From Gavia stellata (Eukaryota > Chordata > Aves > Gaviiformes > Gaviidae), in assembly GCF_030936135.1 (NCBI RefSeq), contig NC_082619.1, forward strand, positions 5,149,208 through 5,213,207: DNA of 64,000 nucleotides, read 5' to 3'. This document shows, piece after piece, positions 47,601-56,975 of the stretch; the stretch's first letter is position 1, and every line of letters starts with the position of its first letter. The position numbers and the translations under genes were made by a program. The notes under the pieces were generated by a model that did no database searches, had not been told where the DNA came from, and saw nothing but the letters and a program-made list of their open reading frames with translations.

Positions 47601-50600
47601 GATATGAGCAGACTTTCTCAGTTTGGTACGGCCCTCTGTGAGTCATCCTGGCATGCTTTGCTCTCTGCTTCTTTTCCTTCCTAGCCGACCTGAGCTTCGA
47701 GCAGCTGGGCGGGAGGAGGGTGGTGAGGGCAGCGTGCCCGGCTCGGTGCCCGTGGGCATTGCGGGGCTGAGCTCCCGTTTGGTGCCTTGGAGAGCTGGGT
47801 GGTGGTGGGATCACGTAGGTCCCGTGTTTCCTCTCCCTTCTGTGCTAGCCAGTACCTCCGTCTGCCCCAGCAGGTTTTGTTCCGCTTATGGTGCGAGGGA
47901 GACGCTTTGCATTCATGTAACTTTGCCTCTGGCATCTAATTTCAAGATAAACTGTTTATGAAGCTTAACAGCCAGGGAGAGGATGGAAATGCAACCTTTA
48001 TAGAGTGTGTCCTGGAAGAGCTGTGACTAAGCAGAAATGATTTCTCCTTGCTCTGCGGCTCCCTGGAGGTGGTTAAATCCCGGCTGAGTTCACAACCAGC
48101 TGCTGTGAGATGCTGGACAGGTCTGAGCCTCATGGGGCTTTGCTCCCATCGTTCCTGTGCCAGCCTGCGCTACCCGGTTCCCAAAGCCAGTGGGTGCATC
48201 CTGCCTTTCTGCAGTGGGGCTGGGCTCAGCCCTGCCGGCTTTTGCCCAGGGCAGGGGAGGGCGAAGCGTAGCTGCAGTGAGGTTGGGGTTTTCTTTGGGC
48301 TCTGCATTTGTTCTTGTCTTCTTCTGAAGAACCATCCTTGGAAACGTGGAGAGGATGGCGCCTTCTCTTCCCAGTTCTGGAGCTGGCACTCTTCAGCCTT
48401 CCTCCTCACTCTCTCTTTCCTTCCTTGCCTTAATTTGCCCTGATGGAGACTGCTGATAGAGTTGGAGATAGGGTGGATGCTGCCTGTAATGATTTCTGCT
48501 CTGCCCCAGCCCGAGGCTGGACGCTCGCAGGGTGGGGCTGGACAGCCTGTCGGGAGATGGAAAGAAGAAGGAATAGAGCGAGCAGAGGGGAAAAATGAGG
48601 GAGCGAGCGGAGCGGTGCAGACCTTGCTCTGATGAAAACGTCCTTGGGAAGGCGTGGTTAAACCTCTCCGCTCTGGAGACACAGCTCACCTTGGAGGGAG
48701 GCGGCAGCTGCTGCTGCTCTTGCTCCGCAACCTGCTGCGGGTTCCTGCCTCCTCGGGGCTCTTCCAGACCCACACCGGGGAGAGCAGCCGGCAGCAGGGG
48801 AGGGTGTTTTCGCCAAGCTTGCCTTAGGGAATTTACAGGGTGCAGTGGGGACCTGGGACAGGGAGGCAGAGACCCGTCTTGCCCTGATTGTAGGGTGTGA
48901 GCTCCAGGGGCTGTGCCGGTCCCTGGGACGAGGGATCTGGGACTGTGCTGGGTCATCTAGTGCCGTCCGCAGAGCTGGCCATCCATGCCTTTTCCTCCTT
49001 GCTGGGGCTATGGGATGCTCAAGCAAAACATGGCTTTGCCTCCTGTGGAGTTTGTGCTCTCCTCCCGCTTCTGCGGTTGTTGATGCTGGAAATGCAAACC
49101 CTGCTCCCCAGGGACGGCCAGGGCCACCGCAGCATCCCGCCTGCATACGGCGTCCCCGGGGGCAATTAGTGCTGCATTTACCCTCCGCTCTCCCCACGCT
49201 CAGCCCCTTGCCGTTGCGTGCCTGCCTGCAGCAGCGCTGGGAAGAAGGGATGTGAAGATCGTGGGGTTAAATGCTGCAGGGAAACCCACTCGGGGTGATG
49301 GGCTGCTTCGCTGCCCTCCATGCCTCTGCTGCGGCGACGGGGGATCCTGGGAGCTGTAGTCCCAGCTGGAGCTGTGGTGGGACAGAGGCTTTCCTGCCCG
49401 CAGCCACTCGGTTTGGTGGAGGCACGCTGCACGTGCATGGCTCTCTGCCGACCTGCTTGTTTCCATAGCTTGCTGCTGCTTCTCCTGCCTCACCTTTTGC
49501 TCCCTTTACAGCAGCACTATTTGTCTTTGCTCCATCTTTTACTACCTACTCGGTGGATTTACCTGGCTGTATGCCGGTGGCTACAGAATAGACCGTCTGC
49601 AGTAATCCTTCCCAAATCCTGTGCAGACACCACCGAAACCTGCAGCCGAGGGCTGGGACTCCCTAGAGCATCCCTCTGACATGAGCACCGATGCTTGCAA
49701 TATCGTTGCAGCGTGGCGACGCTGCTTCGGGACATGGGGCGCTTTCACCGTGGTGCTTCCTGGCGGGGTTATGGCTTGTGGAGGTGGCTGCCCGCTCCTG
49801 CGTGCTGGGGTCGCACTGGGGCGGCTCTGGGAGCTTTTTTTGCCCTGGGTTTGTTAATTAGACCCCAGCAGAAAGGCTGTGTCCTGCAGTCCCCGCGAGT
49901 GCATCTGCTGCACTGCCAAACCCCGAGTTATGCCCTGGGCTGTGCTGGCAGCCCCCGACTTGTGCAAATATGGCAAAAATGGTGCTTCAGTTAAATGTCT
50001 CTTGTGGGATTGCATGTACAGGGCTACAGCTGAGGAAAAACTTGGCTCTGGCTCGGGAGCTTTCGAGGCATAAATGGGAACAGGGACCATCTCCTGCTCC
50101 AGCAGTCCCCTTTGCAGCACTCACTGGAGTAAAAATGCGCCAGCTTCCACTTTTGCCCATGGGAATCTGATGGAGGTAACCTCAAAGCAGTGCCAACAGC
50201 CCCACTCTTGTCCCTGACCCTGCTCAGAGGGTGCAGGTGGTGCACGGCAGAGGAGAGGGCTGGTGACAGTGTCCATATGAGCCGGGGGATGCTGGTGTGG
50301 CACAACAGGGTGGTGCCCCGTGCCTGGCAGTCCCCGTGAGCGCCGTCCCCAAGCCAGCTCTTGGGTGGCGAGTGGCTGCCCCATGTCCATACACATCGCT
50401 GCTGTCAAACCAAACCATCGCTCAGGAAAGCTCCATTTTCGCTCGAGAAATTAATGCTGCCTCTTCGTGCTCCCTGTCAAAGCACCTTCCCTGAGGATCT
50501 CCCTTCTCTCTCGGCAGGATGAAAAGAGCCCAGTTTGGCCCCCACGACTGGCTATCTCTCCCTGTGCCAGCTGGTTCCAGTTGGTTACTGGTGGATACCT

Positions 50601-53600
50601 TGGAACCGGAGACTGCGTACCAGTTCAGTGTCTTGGCTCAAAACAAGCTGGGCACCAGCTCCTTCAGTGAGGTGGTCACTGTGAACACTCTAGGTAGGTC
50701 CTCCGTGGGCCCAAGGGGAGGAGAGGGAAGGGATTCGGGAGGTCCGTGGGGACAAGTGGCCCTTTGCCTTGGTCCATGTGTGCTATCTGCTGAGGACGGA
50801 GGTGGTGATCAGCAGCAGTAGTTTCCAGCCACGTAGATGATAGTTTGTGGAGGGTCCTGGATGAAGCTTGTAGACTTTGCTGGATGTCCTAAGAGACAGC
50901 GTGGGAGAGCTGTACTGTACCAGTCATCTTTCAGATCTTCCTTAAGTTCAGCGGGGGTCAGGAGGTATTAATAGAGCACAAAATCACTTGCGTGCAGCTC
51001 AGAGCGGGAGCTATCGCAAAGGGCCTCGCACTGGTACCTGCCTTGGGGCTGTCTCAGGCAGTGGTGGGAGGAAGCAGGAGGTTTTCTAACACTGTGCCCC
51101 TTTTCTTGGAGTCACTGCATTGTTAGTCCCCGGCTTTTTGGAAAGCCACTCTTGTATCTCTGAGATAAGAGAGCTCACGCCTGAGACATGCCCTAAACTC
51201 ATGGAAGGTGGGAACTGCCACTGCCGCGGCGGTCCATCGGCCGCCAATGGGGTAGGCACGGGAAAGCATCCTCTGCGCTTCCCATCTCAAAGGTATCCCT
51301 GTCCCATCTGCTCCATCTCCAGCATTCCCTGTAACAACTCCAGAGCCTCTGGTGTTGGTTACCCCACCGAGGTGCCTAACAGCCAACCGGACACAGCAAG
51401 GCGTCCTCTTGTCGTGGCTTCCTCCTGCTAACCACAGCTTCCCCATCGACCGCTACATCATGGAGTTCCGCATTGCGGAGAGGTGGGAGATCTTGGACGA
51501 TGGCATCCCGGGGACTGAGAACGAGTTTTTTGCCAAGGACTTGTCCCAGGTAAGCAGGGGCTGCCCACACCATACCTCTGGTGTTGCACTGTCTGCTGCA
51601 GCTCTGGGGGAGCTTTTGGGGTGGCTTGGTCCCCGTGCCGGGGTCATCAAGGAGCTGGGCAAGGTTGGAGGCTGCGGTGGGGGACCTGACAGATGTGCTT
51701 GGTGTTTCAGGACACCTGGTACGAGTTCCGGGTCCTGGCGGTCATGCAGGATCTCATCAGCGAACCCAGCAACGTTGCTGGCGTGTCCAGTACAGGTAAG
51801 GGGTGGCTCCTTCTTCTACCCCCAGCTGTGGGAGCGTGTCTGCTTCTGCAGGTACCCGAGCTTGCGCTAAGGTCCTGCATCAGTACCTGCTTACGACAGC
51901 AATGGCTGGTTTTGTGCTTTTGCCTGAGACGCTTGGGCTGTGAGCTGGGCTGGTGGGCGCACGGTTAGGATCAGTGTCCTGCGCACGCTGCTGGCCCCGT
52001 GCCGCCTCCTGATGCAAACGGACTGGCAGCACTTGGAGCGGGCGAGGACAAACTGCCCCATTTAGTCCTTCCTGCGGAGCGTAGCGTTGTCGGGCATCTG
52101 CTTGTGCAGAGTGGCAGCACATCTTGGCTCTGCGGGTTGCCCAGAGAACAAAGCTCCGACCAAGTGCTGTGCAGCCTAGAAATGGGAATGAAAGGTGCAG
52201 AGAGGGAAATGTAGCACTGCAGTGCAGAGTCCAAGGGGGGAAAAAAGCTTTGCAACAGGAGACTGCAGCATGCCGCAGCTCGTGCATGTACCCTGCACCC
52301 CGGTCCAGCTCGGAGGATGCTCCGAGGGTAGGCGATTGCGATGGGGAAGGCAAGGGCAGCAGGAGGAGATGGGGATGCGGCGAACCCTGCTTTTATGGCT
52401 TTCATAGAAAAACCGAGGAGCCACCCAGCTCTGCTGCGCGCAGGAATGCAGCGGTCTCTCTCTGCCCCCAAGTGGTGCCGGAGCGGTGCAGAGAGCCTGC
52501 CTGCTGCAGGCTGCCTGCTTGCCTGCCCTTGCTCCTCTCCCACAATTTTTCTGACGGGGTTTGGCAGTGCCTGCTGTGTGTGCGTGCATGCGCCCCGGCC
52601 CCGGGCAGCTGCCCTCCCAGGCTGAAAGCCGGTGCTCCCGGCAGGTGGATGCGCGCTGACCCTGCGTGCGAGCGCACGGCAGGAGCGCTGGTGTGTGCAG
52701 GGTTTGCATCTGCAAATGGCCGCAGCTGAGGTCTGCTGGTGGTTCGGCCGGGGGATAGCTGCAGGGTTGGCGCAGTTGTGCGCGCTTGTGCATAAATGTA
52801 TTTGTGTGGCGTGGAGGCTTCTTCCTTGGCTGTCCATCAGCTAAGGCAAAAAGGTTTATCTGGTGCGAGGTCGCTGAATCCCGTGGCGGTGGCCTGCAGC
52901 AGTGCCGACTGCTCTCCCTGGGTGGGCTGGGTTGGAAGCAGGGACGTTACTTAGAGATTATCATTGCTGGTACCGGTTGCCTTCACGCTGTGGTAGGTCC
53001 CCGGGGAAGGCAGCAGGCAGGGGTGTGTGCATAACACCTAATTGTTGTGTTTTTCCCCCAGACGTATTCCCTCAGCCTGACCTGACGGACGAGGGTCTAG
53101 CCCGCCCAGTGCTGGCTGGCATCGTTGCCACCATCTGCTTCCTGGCTGCTGCCATCCTCTTCAGCACACTCGCCGCCTGCTTCGTCAACAAGCAACGCAA
53201 ACGCAAGCTCAAGCGCAAGAAAGGTGAGCCCGTTCCCGGTATGCTTCCTTCCTCCCTCCTCCTCCTCCTTTCTCCTCCCTGGTTGTGTTGTGGTGGTAAC
53301 CTTCTTCCCTGTCTGTCTCTTCTTCCGTCCGTGCGCGTCCTCAGGTGAAGCCCTGACTTCATCCCCCGGCTGTGCCTGAAAGCGCCCGTGGTCGGGAGCG
53401 GGAGAGGCAGGGTGGGTGAAGAGGCGACAGAGAAACTAGCCTGGGATTTCCAAGGGAGCGCTCTCGCGTGGTGATAACTCCTAGAGCCGGGGGTTTAGGG
53501 CTGGAGCATCCTCTGGGTCAGAGATGGGGGAGACTGCTCACCTCCCCGAGGTCCCCCAGGAGCTGGGCTCTCCAGCTGCTTCTCGCCCAGCTCCGCCCTA

Positions 53601-56600
53601 CCTGGAGCGGGCAGTGCCCGACGGCCGCCCTAGGCTAGAGAAGACCTCCGCAAAGGAGACCCCGCCACTCTGCTTCCCGAAAGCTGGGATTGCAGCCACC
53701 ACGCAGGAGCGGCCGGTAGGGAAAAGGGCAGGGGAATCGGCTCCTTCTTCTCTAGCCTGTGGGACAGCGGCAGCAGGACGGGCAGGACCCTGTGACGGGA
53801 GCTGTTTGTTGTCAGCAACCATTAAAGCACTGGAGTAATGAAACCTTGGCCTCTTGTTGAGTGTCTTTTGTTGTCTTGATGTTGAGTTTGTCTTGTCTCT
53901 GTCGTGTTGCGCCTCCTTAGCGTTCTCTCTTCTTTCCCCTTTTTATTCTCTTCCAGACCCTCCTCTCTCGATAACCCACTGCAGGAAGAGTTTGGAGTCC
54001 CCGTAAGTATCTGTCTTAGATGCGGCACCAGGCTGTGGGTCTTCAAGGTGCCTCCTTCCTACAGTTGTTGCAAGGCTCAAATAGAAATGTCTGACCTCAT
54101 GTGGTTGCCTCTGACGAGTTGTTTTCGGTGTTCCCTGAACATGTGGGAGCACAACGGTTCACAAGAGACAAACAGGCTTTGGAGCAGAAAGCAGCAGGGA
54201 CAAATGCAGCAAACTTTAAGCTAAGAGATGACCCCGTTGGATCTGTGGACATTGACCAAAGCTGGACTTGACTGGTGGAACTCACTTACACTCCCAGCTT
54301 GAAGGGGCTCCTTAGGAGAAGGGCTAGCCTGCTGTGTATGGAGTCCTTTGTGCAAGCTCGGTGTAGGTTTTGAGTCATTCTCTGTTGGCTCTGTTCCTTC
54401 TTCGGAAATTTGGAGAATCTTACACTGGTATCTTTTCTTATCCTGTGAAGAGTGCCTCGCTGAATCCTCTTTCCACATATGCCCAAAGGTGGTGGATCGT
54501 GGTGTTGCGCTAGCCACAGCTCTTTGCAGAGCCCGTCAAAAGCACATATAGCCGCTAATCAGCGGGAGCATCTTCCCGATGGGAGCGCAGGAGTCCGAGA
54601 TGTGGATGCCTCATGCTTTGGCTCCTAGACCATTGCAAAATGCCCCAGCGCTGGTGGATCTTAATCTTGCTTTTTTTTTTTGGTTCGTCCACTGCACTGA
54701 AATAACTGTGCCTGCACCGTCTCTGTTGGATCTGCTACCTTTTGCCCTGCAATCCTGTTTGTCTGAGGCTTTCTGGATAGGGATGAGTGAACTGTTCTGA
54801 TGCTCTCTGCCTTTTGAGGCGCTTAGCCTTAAATTTGAGTCTTGAGAGCAGGGGAAATGTTGGTTTGGAATGATCTGTCAGCATCTCCAAGTGAGATGCT
54901 GTGTTCTGCGGGAAGGGATGTTTGCCCGATGTCCTTCCTCTCGGCGGCTTTCCTGGGTATGGATAGCTTAGGTGAACACAGGAAACTTTTGAAGGAGTTG
55001 GGAGTGAGCTCTGGATCTTGTCTTTTATCTCGCTGGGGCCGTGGAGCTTGTTGCAAGGTGTTGATGTGAGCTGCCTGCCCTAGGGGGGATGCCGAGCGTG
55101 CCAAACTCCGCTCCTGAGGAGCGGGGATGACGTGTGATGTGCACTGCTGCTGGTCCTCTAGCCTGTGCTGTGGCCGGGCAAGGCTCTGCGGTCCTGGTCA
55201 GTGCCCCTCGATTTCTCCCAGCGGTTCCTCTTTTGAGAGCTGGTAGCGCTTTCCAGATATGGCCAGTGGTTATTCTGGGTGAGAAGACCTTGTTTCCCCT
55301 CCGGGTGACCGTCCCCTCTCTCGGTTTTTCTCCCCTGTGGTCCAGGTTGTCTTCTGGCAAGGTGAGTCCCGAGAGCATCCGCACGCTCCGTCCCCCCTCG
55401 GAGTCCTCTGATGACCAGGGCCCGCAGGCCAAGCGGATGCTGAGCCCCACCAAGGAGAAAGAGCTCTCTCTTTACAAGAAAACCAAGCGAGCCATCAGCA
55501 GCAAGAAGTACAGCGTCTCCAAGGCGGAGGCTGAAGCAGAGGCCACCACCCCCATCGAGCTCATCAGTCGCGGGCCGGATGGCCGCTTCGTCATGGACCC
55601 GGCGGAGATGGAGCCCTCCCTGAAGACGCGGCGGATCGAGGGCTTCCCCTTTGTGGAGGAGACGGACATGTACCCTGAGTTCAGGCAGTCCGACGAGGAG
55701 AACGACGACCCCGTCGTCCCCGCCTCCGTCACCGCCCTGAAAGCCCAGCTCACCCCTCTCTCCTCCAGCCAGGAGTCCTACCTTCAGCCACCAGCATACA
55801 GCCCCCGGTTCCACCGGGCGCTGGAGGGTCCCGGCGCCCCGCAGGCCACCGGCCAGGCCCGCCCGCCGGCCCCCCGGGCTTTCCACCACCAGTTTTACGG
55901 TTACCTCAGCAGCAGCAGCCCGGGGGAGGTGGACCCGCCGCCCTTCTACATGCCAGAAGTCAGCCCGTTGAGCTCGGTCATGTCCTCCCCGCCGCTGCCC
56001 CCCGAGGGGCCCTTCGGACACCCCACCATCCCCGAGGAGAACGGGGAGAACGCCTCCAACAGCACGCTGCCCCTGGCCCAGACCCCCACGGGCGGCCGGT
56101 CCCCCGAGCCCTGGGGCAGGGCCGAGTTCCCCTTCGGCGGCCTGGAGCCGGCCCCCGCGCCGTTCCCCCACCAGCTCCAGCCCTGCGAGGCGGCCGAGGG
56201 TGCCCAGCCCACCGGCTGCCTTCCTCGGGGGCCGCCCCCCTCCTCCCTCCAGGTGGTCCCCGCGTCCTACCCGGGCATCCTGGCCCTGGAGGCACCAAAG
56301 AGCTGGACCGGCAAGTCAGCGGGCAGGGGCCAACCCTCTGTGCCCACCACCACCAAGTGGCAGGACAAACCTATGCAACCCATGGGATGTCAAGGGCAGC
56401 TAAGACATACCAGCCAAGGTATGGGCATACCCGTGTTGCCTTACCACGAACCGTCCGAGCCCGTCGGCCCCAGCGGCACAAGCACATTCGGCCTGGACAC
56501 CAGGTGGTACGAGCCCCAACCCCGACCTCGGCCCAGCCCTCGGCAGGTCAGGAGGGCTGAGCCCAGTTTACATCAGGTGGTGCTACAACCTTCGAGGCTT

Positions 56601-56975
56601 TCTCCTCTGACCCAAAGCCCCCTCAGCTCCCGCAACAGCTCCCCGGAGCTGACCGCCCGGGCCCGGCCCCGCCCGGGCCTCATCCAGCAGCCGGAGGTGT
56701 CGGAGATCACCCTGCAGCCCCCCGCGGCGGTCAGCTTCTCCCGCAAGTCCACGCCGTCGACGGGATCCCCTGCGCCGAGCAGCCGGGGAGGCAGCCCCAG
56801 CTACCGACCTACTGCCGCCTTCGCTTCCCTGGCCACCGGCTACTCCGGCTCCCAGGGCTCCTCCCTGCCCGTGGACACCATGGATGTTTTCGGAGACATC
56901 CCCTCTCCGAGGAGGGCTGGCGAGGAGATTCTCCAACCGGAGCCGACATCCACCACGGTAGCCACCACGGGGTAA
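26571..56975 (+). CDS. IGSF9B: IGSF9B, protein turtle homolog B (spliced gene span)
   Basis: Single-pass type I membrane adhesion protein of the turtle/Dasm1 family, known in mammals as a homophilic molecule of (mainly inhibitory) synapses. Eighteen exons (26571-26634; 34386-34583; 35731-35877; 37417-37568; 38705-38822; 39659-39800; 39923-40068; 42562-42704; 43594-43734; 45080-45196; 47031-47181; 47514-47637; 50518-50693; 51323-51549; 51711-51795; 53062-53223; 53957-54002; 55346-56971) join in frame. Residues 1-22 are a signal peptide; five Ig domains fill about 24-506, each with both disulfide cysteines; FN3 domains lie at about 507-606 and 607-710; the transmembrane helix is about 727-752, followed by a Lys/Arg stop-transfer cluster and a Ser/Pro-rich tail. 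Reading through the last donor gives TAA at 56973 and 1,322 residues, close to the roughly 1,349 I recall for human. Splicing further 3' is possible. The match by memory is very high in the ectodomain; the end of the tail is the uncertain part. Confidence 0.95.
26733..26749 (+). repeat. C17 homopolymer in intron 1
   Basis: Seventeen consecutive C about 100 bases after the exon 1 donor, in CpG-island sequence. Confidence 0.9.
27485..27499 (+). repeat. Dispersed 14-mer relative with MIR-like flank
   Basis: GGGTAAACTGAGGCA is followed by CAGGGTTGTCCAAGGTCA, the one copy whose right flank also resembles the MIR core (GCCCAAGGTCA) as I remember it. Confidence 0.4.
34386..34583 (+). CDS. IGSF9B: IGSF9B exon 2: Ig domain 1, first half
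   Basis: Encodes residues 22-88, including EEPEFVTARAGESV, the first Ig cysteine in LPCDV and the turtle-family loop FKFGVPIPIF. Phase 1 at both ends; donor GTGAGT. Confidence 0.96.
34584..35730 (+). other. IGSF9B: IGSF9B intron 2
   Basis: 1.15 kb, GC-rich, GTGAGT to CCCCGCAG. Nothing else recognised. Confidence 0.85.
35731..35877 (+). CDS. IGSF9B: IGSF9B exon 3: Ig domain 1, second half
   Basis: Encodes residues 88-137 with the Ig signature EDQGWYECKV carrying the second cysteine, and an N-glycosylation sequon in HNGSW. Phase 1 at both ends. Confidence 0.96.
35878..37416 (+). other. IGSF9B: IGSF9B intron 3
   Basis: 1.5 kb. Contains AT-rich islands at about 36,060-36,300 and 36,780-37,100 in otherwise GC-rich sequence, and a perfect inverted repeat of homeodomain-type half sites at 36447-36464. 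Possible regulatory sequence. Confidence 0.75.
36447..36464. promoter_or_regulatory. Inverted TAATTG/CAATTA pair in intron 3
   Basis: CTAATTG (36447-36453) and CAATTAG (36458-36464) are perfect reverse complements separated by AGCC. Both halves match the homeodomain TAATTR core. A further CAATTAATT lies just upstream near 36,390. Confidence 0.35.
37417..37568 (+). CDS. IGSF9B: IGSF9B exon 4: Ig domain 2, first half
   Basis: Encodes residues 137-187: PPTFTETPPQYVEAKEG, cysteine in LTCMAFGNPKP, and the core tryptophan in VTWLKEG. Enters in phase 1, leaves in phase 0 at CAG before GTAGGT. Confidence 0.96.
37569..38704 (+). other. IGSF9B: IGSF9B intron 4
   Basis: 1.1 kb, GTAGGT to CCCCAG. A short AT-rich patch near 38,030-38,110 and a T-rich tract near 38,467 are the only notable content. 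Confidence 0.85.
38705..38822 (+). CDS. IGSF9B: IGSF9B exon 5: Ig domain 2, second half
   Basis: Encodes residues 188-227, VSDGSLTVLSISREDRG then YTCRAYSIQGEAVHT. The exon begins with GTGAG, which mimics a donor, but the frame and homology place it in the exon. Ends in phase 1. Confidence 0.96.
38823..39658 (+). other. IGSF9B: IGSF9B intron 5
   Basis: 0.84 kb, GTGAGA to CATCCAG. Nothing else recognised. Confidence 0.85.
39659..39800 (+). CDS. IGSF9B: IGSF9B exon 6: Ig domain 3, first half
   Basis: Encodes residues 227-274: PPFIVSPPENITVNISQDA with two N-glycosylation sequons (NIT, NIS), cysteine in FTCQAEAYPGN, another sequon NLT, and tryptophan in YLWYWEEENVYF. Leaves in phase 2. Confidence 0.96.
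39923..40068 (+). CDS. IGSF9B: IGSF9B exon 7: Ig domain 3, second half
   Basis: Separated from exon 6 by an intron of only 122 bases. Encodes residues 274-323: DLKLRVRILIDGTLIIF, EDAGKYTCIPSNSLGRSPS, AYLTVQ. Leaves in phase 1. Confidence 0.96.
40069..42561 (+). other. IGSF9B: IGSF9B intron 7
   Basis: 2.5 kb. AT-rich islands at about 40,680-40,790 and 41,755-41,910 stand out; the second contains repeated CTTATTAAA and an inverted AGTCTAGA (41829-41836) / TCTAGACT (41897-41904) pair. No exon recognised. Confidence 0.8.
42562..42704 (+). CDS. IGSF9B: IGSF9B exon 8: Ig domain 4, first half
   Basis: Encodes residues 323-370: PARVVNMPPVIYVPIGIHG, cysteine in IRCPVEAEPP, tryptophan in VKWNKDGRPL. 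Enters in phase 1, leaves in phase 0 before GTAACG. Confidence 0.96.
42705..43593 (+). other. IGSF9B: IGSF9B intron 8
   Basis: 0.89 kb, with an AT-rich core at about 42,990-43,170 that contrasts sharply with flanking sequence. No exon recognised. Confidence 0.8.
43594..43734 (+). CDS. IGSF9B: IGSF9B exon 9: Ig domain 4, second half
   Basis: Encodes residues 371-417: GWNLLEDGSIRIEEATEDA, then GTYTCVPYNALGTMGQSPP and ARLVLK. Phase 0 at both ends. Confidence 0.96.
43735..45079 (+). other. IGSF9B: IGSF9B intron 9
   Basis: 1.3 kb, GTAACT to TGGCTGCAG. Nothing else recognised. Confidence 0.85.
45080..45196 (+). CDS. IGSF9B: IGSF9B exon 10: Ig domain 5, first half
   Basis: Encodes residues 418-456: DPPYFTVLPGWEYRQEAGRE, cysteine in LLIPCAAAGDPFP, tryptophan in IIAWRK. 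Phase 0 at both ends, unlike the other domain-starting exons. Confidence 0.96.
45197..47030 (+). other. IGSF9B: IGSF9B intron 10
   Basis: 1.8 kb, GTACCC to TTGCCCAAG. The donor is non-optimal and the acceptor is AAG, but both are fixed by the protein frame. A partial 14-mer relative lies at 46231-46241. No exon recognised. Confidence 0.8.
47031..47181 (+). CDS. IGSF9B: IGSF9B exon 11: Ig domain 5, second half
   Basis: Encodes residues 457-507: VGKPSRSKHNILPGGTLQ, then DDHGEWECVATNVV with the second cysteine and ITASTHLTVV. Leaves in phase 1. Confidence 0.95.
47182..47513 (+). other. IGSF9B: IGSF9B intron 11
   Basis: 332 bases, GTACGG to TCTCCGCAG. Nothing else recognised. Confidence 0.85.
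47514..47637 (+). CDS. IGSF9B: IGSF9B exon 12: fibronectin III domain 1, first half
   Basis: Encodes residues 507-548: TSPHAPTSVHVVVAMTSA, sequon NVS, the FN3 tryptophan in SWEPGYDGGYEQ and FSVWYGP. Leaves in phase 2. Confidence 0.96.
47638..50517 (+). other. IGSF9B: IGSF9B intron 12
   Basis: 2.9 kb, GTGAGT to CTCGGCAG. Nothing else recognised. Confidence 0.85.
50518..50693 (+). CDS. IGSF9B: IGSF9B exon 13: fibronectin III domain 1, second half
   Basis: Encodes residues 548-607: MKRAQFGPHDWLSLPVP, then the FN3 core LEPETAYQFSVLAQNKLG and SEVVTVNTL. Leaves in phase 1. Confidence 0.96.
50694..51322 (+). other. IGSF9B: IGSF9B intron 13
   Basis: 629 bases, GTAGGT to CATCTCCAG. Nothing else recognised. 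Confidence 0.85.
51323..51549 (+). CDS. IGSF9B: IGSF9B exon 14: linker and fibronectin III domain 2, first half
   Basis: Encodes residues 607-682: FPVTTPEPLVLVTPPRCL, sequon NRT, VLLSWLPPANHSFPIDRY, and GIPGTENEFFAKDLSQ. Leaves in phase 0 before GTAAGC. Confidence 0.96.
51711..51795 (+). CDS. IGSF9B: IGSF9B exon 15: fibronectin III domain 2, second half
   Basis: Encodes residues 683-711: DTWYEFRVLAVMQDLISEP and SNVAGVSST. The preceding intron is 161 bases. Leaves in phase 1. Confidence 0.96.
51796..53061 (+). other. IGSF9B: IGSF9B intron 15
   Basis: 1.27 kb, GTAAGG to TTTCCCCCAG. Nothing else recognised. Confidence 0.85.
53062..53223 (+). CDS. IGSF9B: IGSF9B exon 16: transmembrane segment and stop-transfer
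   Basis: Encodes residues 711-765. After the juxtamembrane DVFPQPDLTDEGLARP comes a hydrophobic helix of about 26 residues (about 727-752) and then the basic NKQRKRKLKRKK cluster that fixes the orientation with the C-terminus inside. Leaves in phase 1 before GTGAGC. Confidence 0.96.
53345..53850 (+). other. IGSF9B: Candidate alternative terminal exon (short-tail isoform)
   Basis: A strong pyrimidine tract and CCTCAG end at 53344. Joined to exon 16 in phase 1, the following sequence reads GEALTSSPGCA and stops at TGA 53377-53379. About 440 bases on lies ATTAAA (53821-53826), followed within 25 bases by a long TG/TTG-rich stretch of the kind found downstream of cleavage sites. This would yield a receptor with all extracellular domains and the helix but almost no cytoplasmic tail. 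Transcript evidence is lacking; the splice site and poly(A) signal are seen, the isoform is inferred. Confidence 0.4.
53821..53826 (+). terminator. Candidate poly(A) signal ATTAAA inside intron 16
   Basis: ATTAAA followed by a GT-rich downstream element (about 53,850-53,905). Would end the short-tail isoform. Confidence 0.4.
53957..54002 (+). CDS. IGSF9B: IGSF9B exon 17: start of cytoplasmic tail
   Basis: A 46-base exon encoding DPPLSITHCRKSLESP (residues 765-780, the last split). CTTCCAG acceptor and GTAAGT donor; leaves in phase 2. Confidence 0.95.
54003..55345 (+). other. IGSF9B: IGSF9B intron 17
   Basis: 1.34 kb, GTAAGT to TGGTCCAG. The last 212 bases are open in the frame of exon 18 but lack similarity to the protein. 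Nothing else recognised. Confidence 0.85.
55346..56971 (+). CDS. IGSF9B: IGSF9B exon 18: cytoplasmic tail
   Basis: A 1,626-base exon encoding residues 780 to about 1,322, nearly the whole intracellular region. Landmarks that match the mammalian protein are SSGKVSPESIRTL, KKTKRAISSKKYSV, ELISRGPDGRFVMDPAEMEP, PPPEGPFGHPTIPEENGENA-type sequence, SFSRKSTPSTGSP and DVFGDIPSPRRAGEE. It is rich in Pro and Ser, without a recognised folded domain, and likely serves as a scaffold-binding, phosphorylated tail. The exon either ends at 56971 before GTAAGT, leaving phase 2, or continues to TAA at 56973-56975. Codon third positions are very GC-rich, which creates long antisense open frames. Confidence 0.95.

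Noticed and set aside
53524..53838. 104-codon open frame starting MGETAHLPEV inside intron 16
   Set aside because: It lies in the candidate terminal exon but after the in-frame TGA at 53377, and has no recognised motif. More likely 3' UTR than a protein.
55134..55345. Open sequence directly upstream of exon 18 in the same frame
   Set aside because: Separated from the tail sequence by a clear TCCAG acceptor at 55345, and exon 17 joins exon 18 exactly at LSSGKVSP. The upstream part is intron.
55158..56171. 337-codon frame antisense to exon 18
   Set aside because: Shadow of a GC-rich coding exon; Gly/Arg/Leu composition follows from the sense codons.
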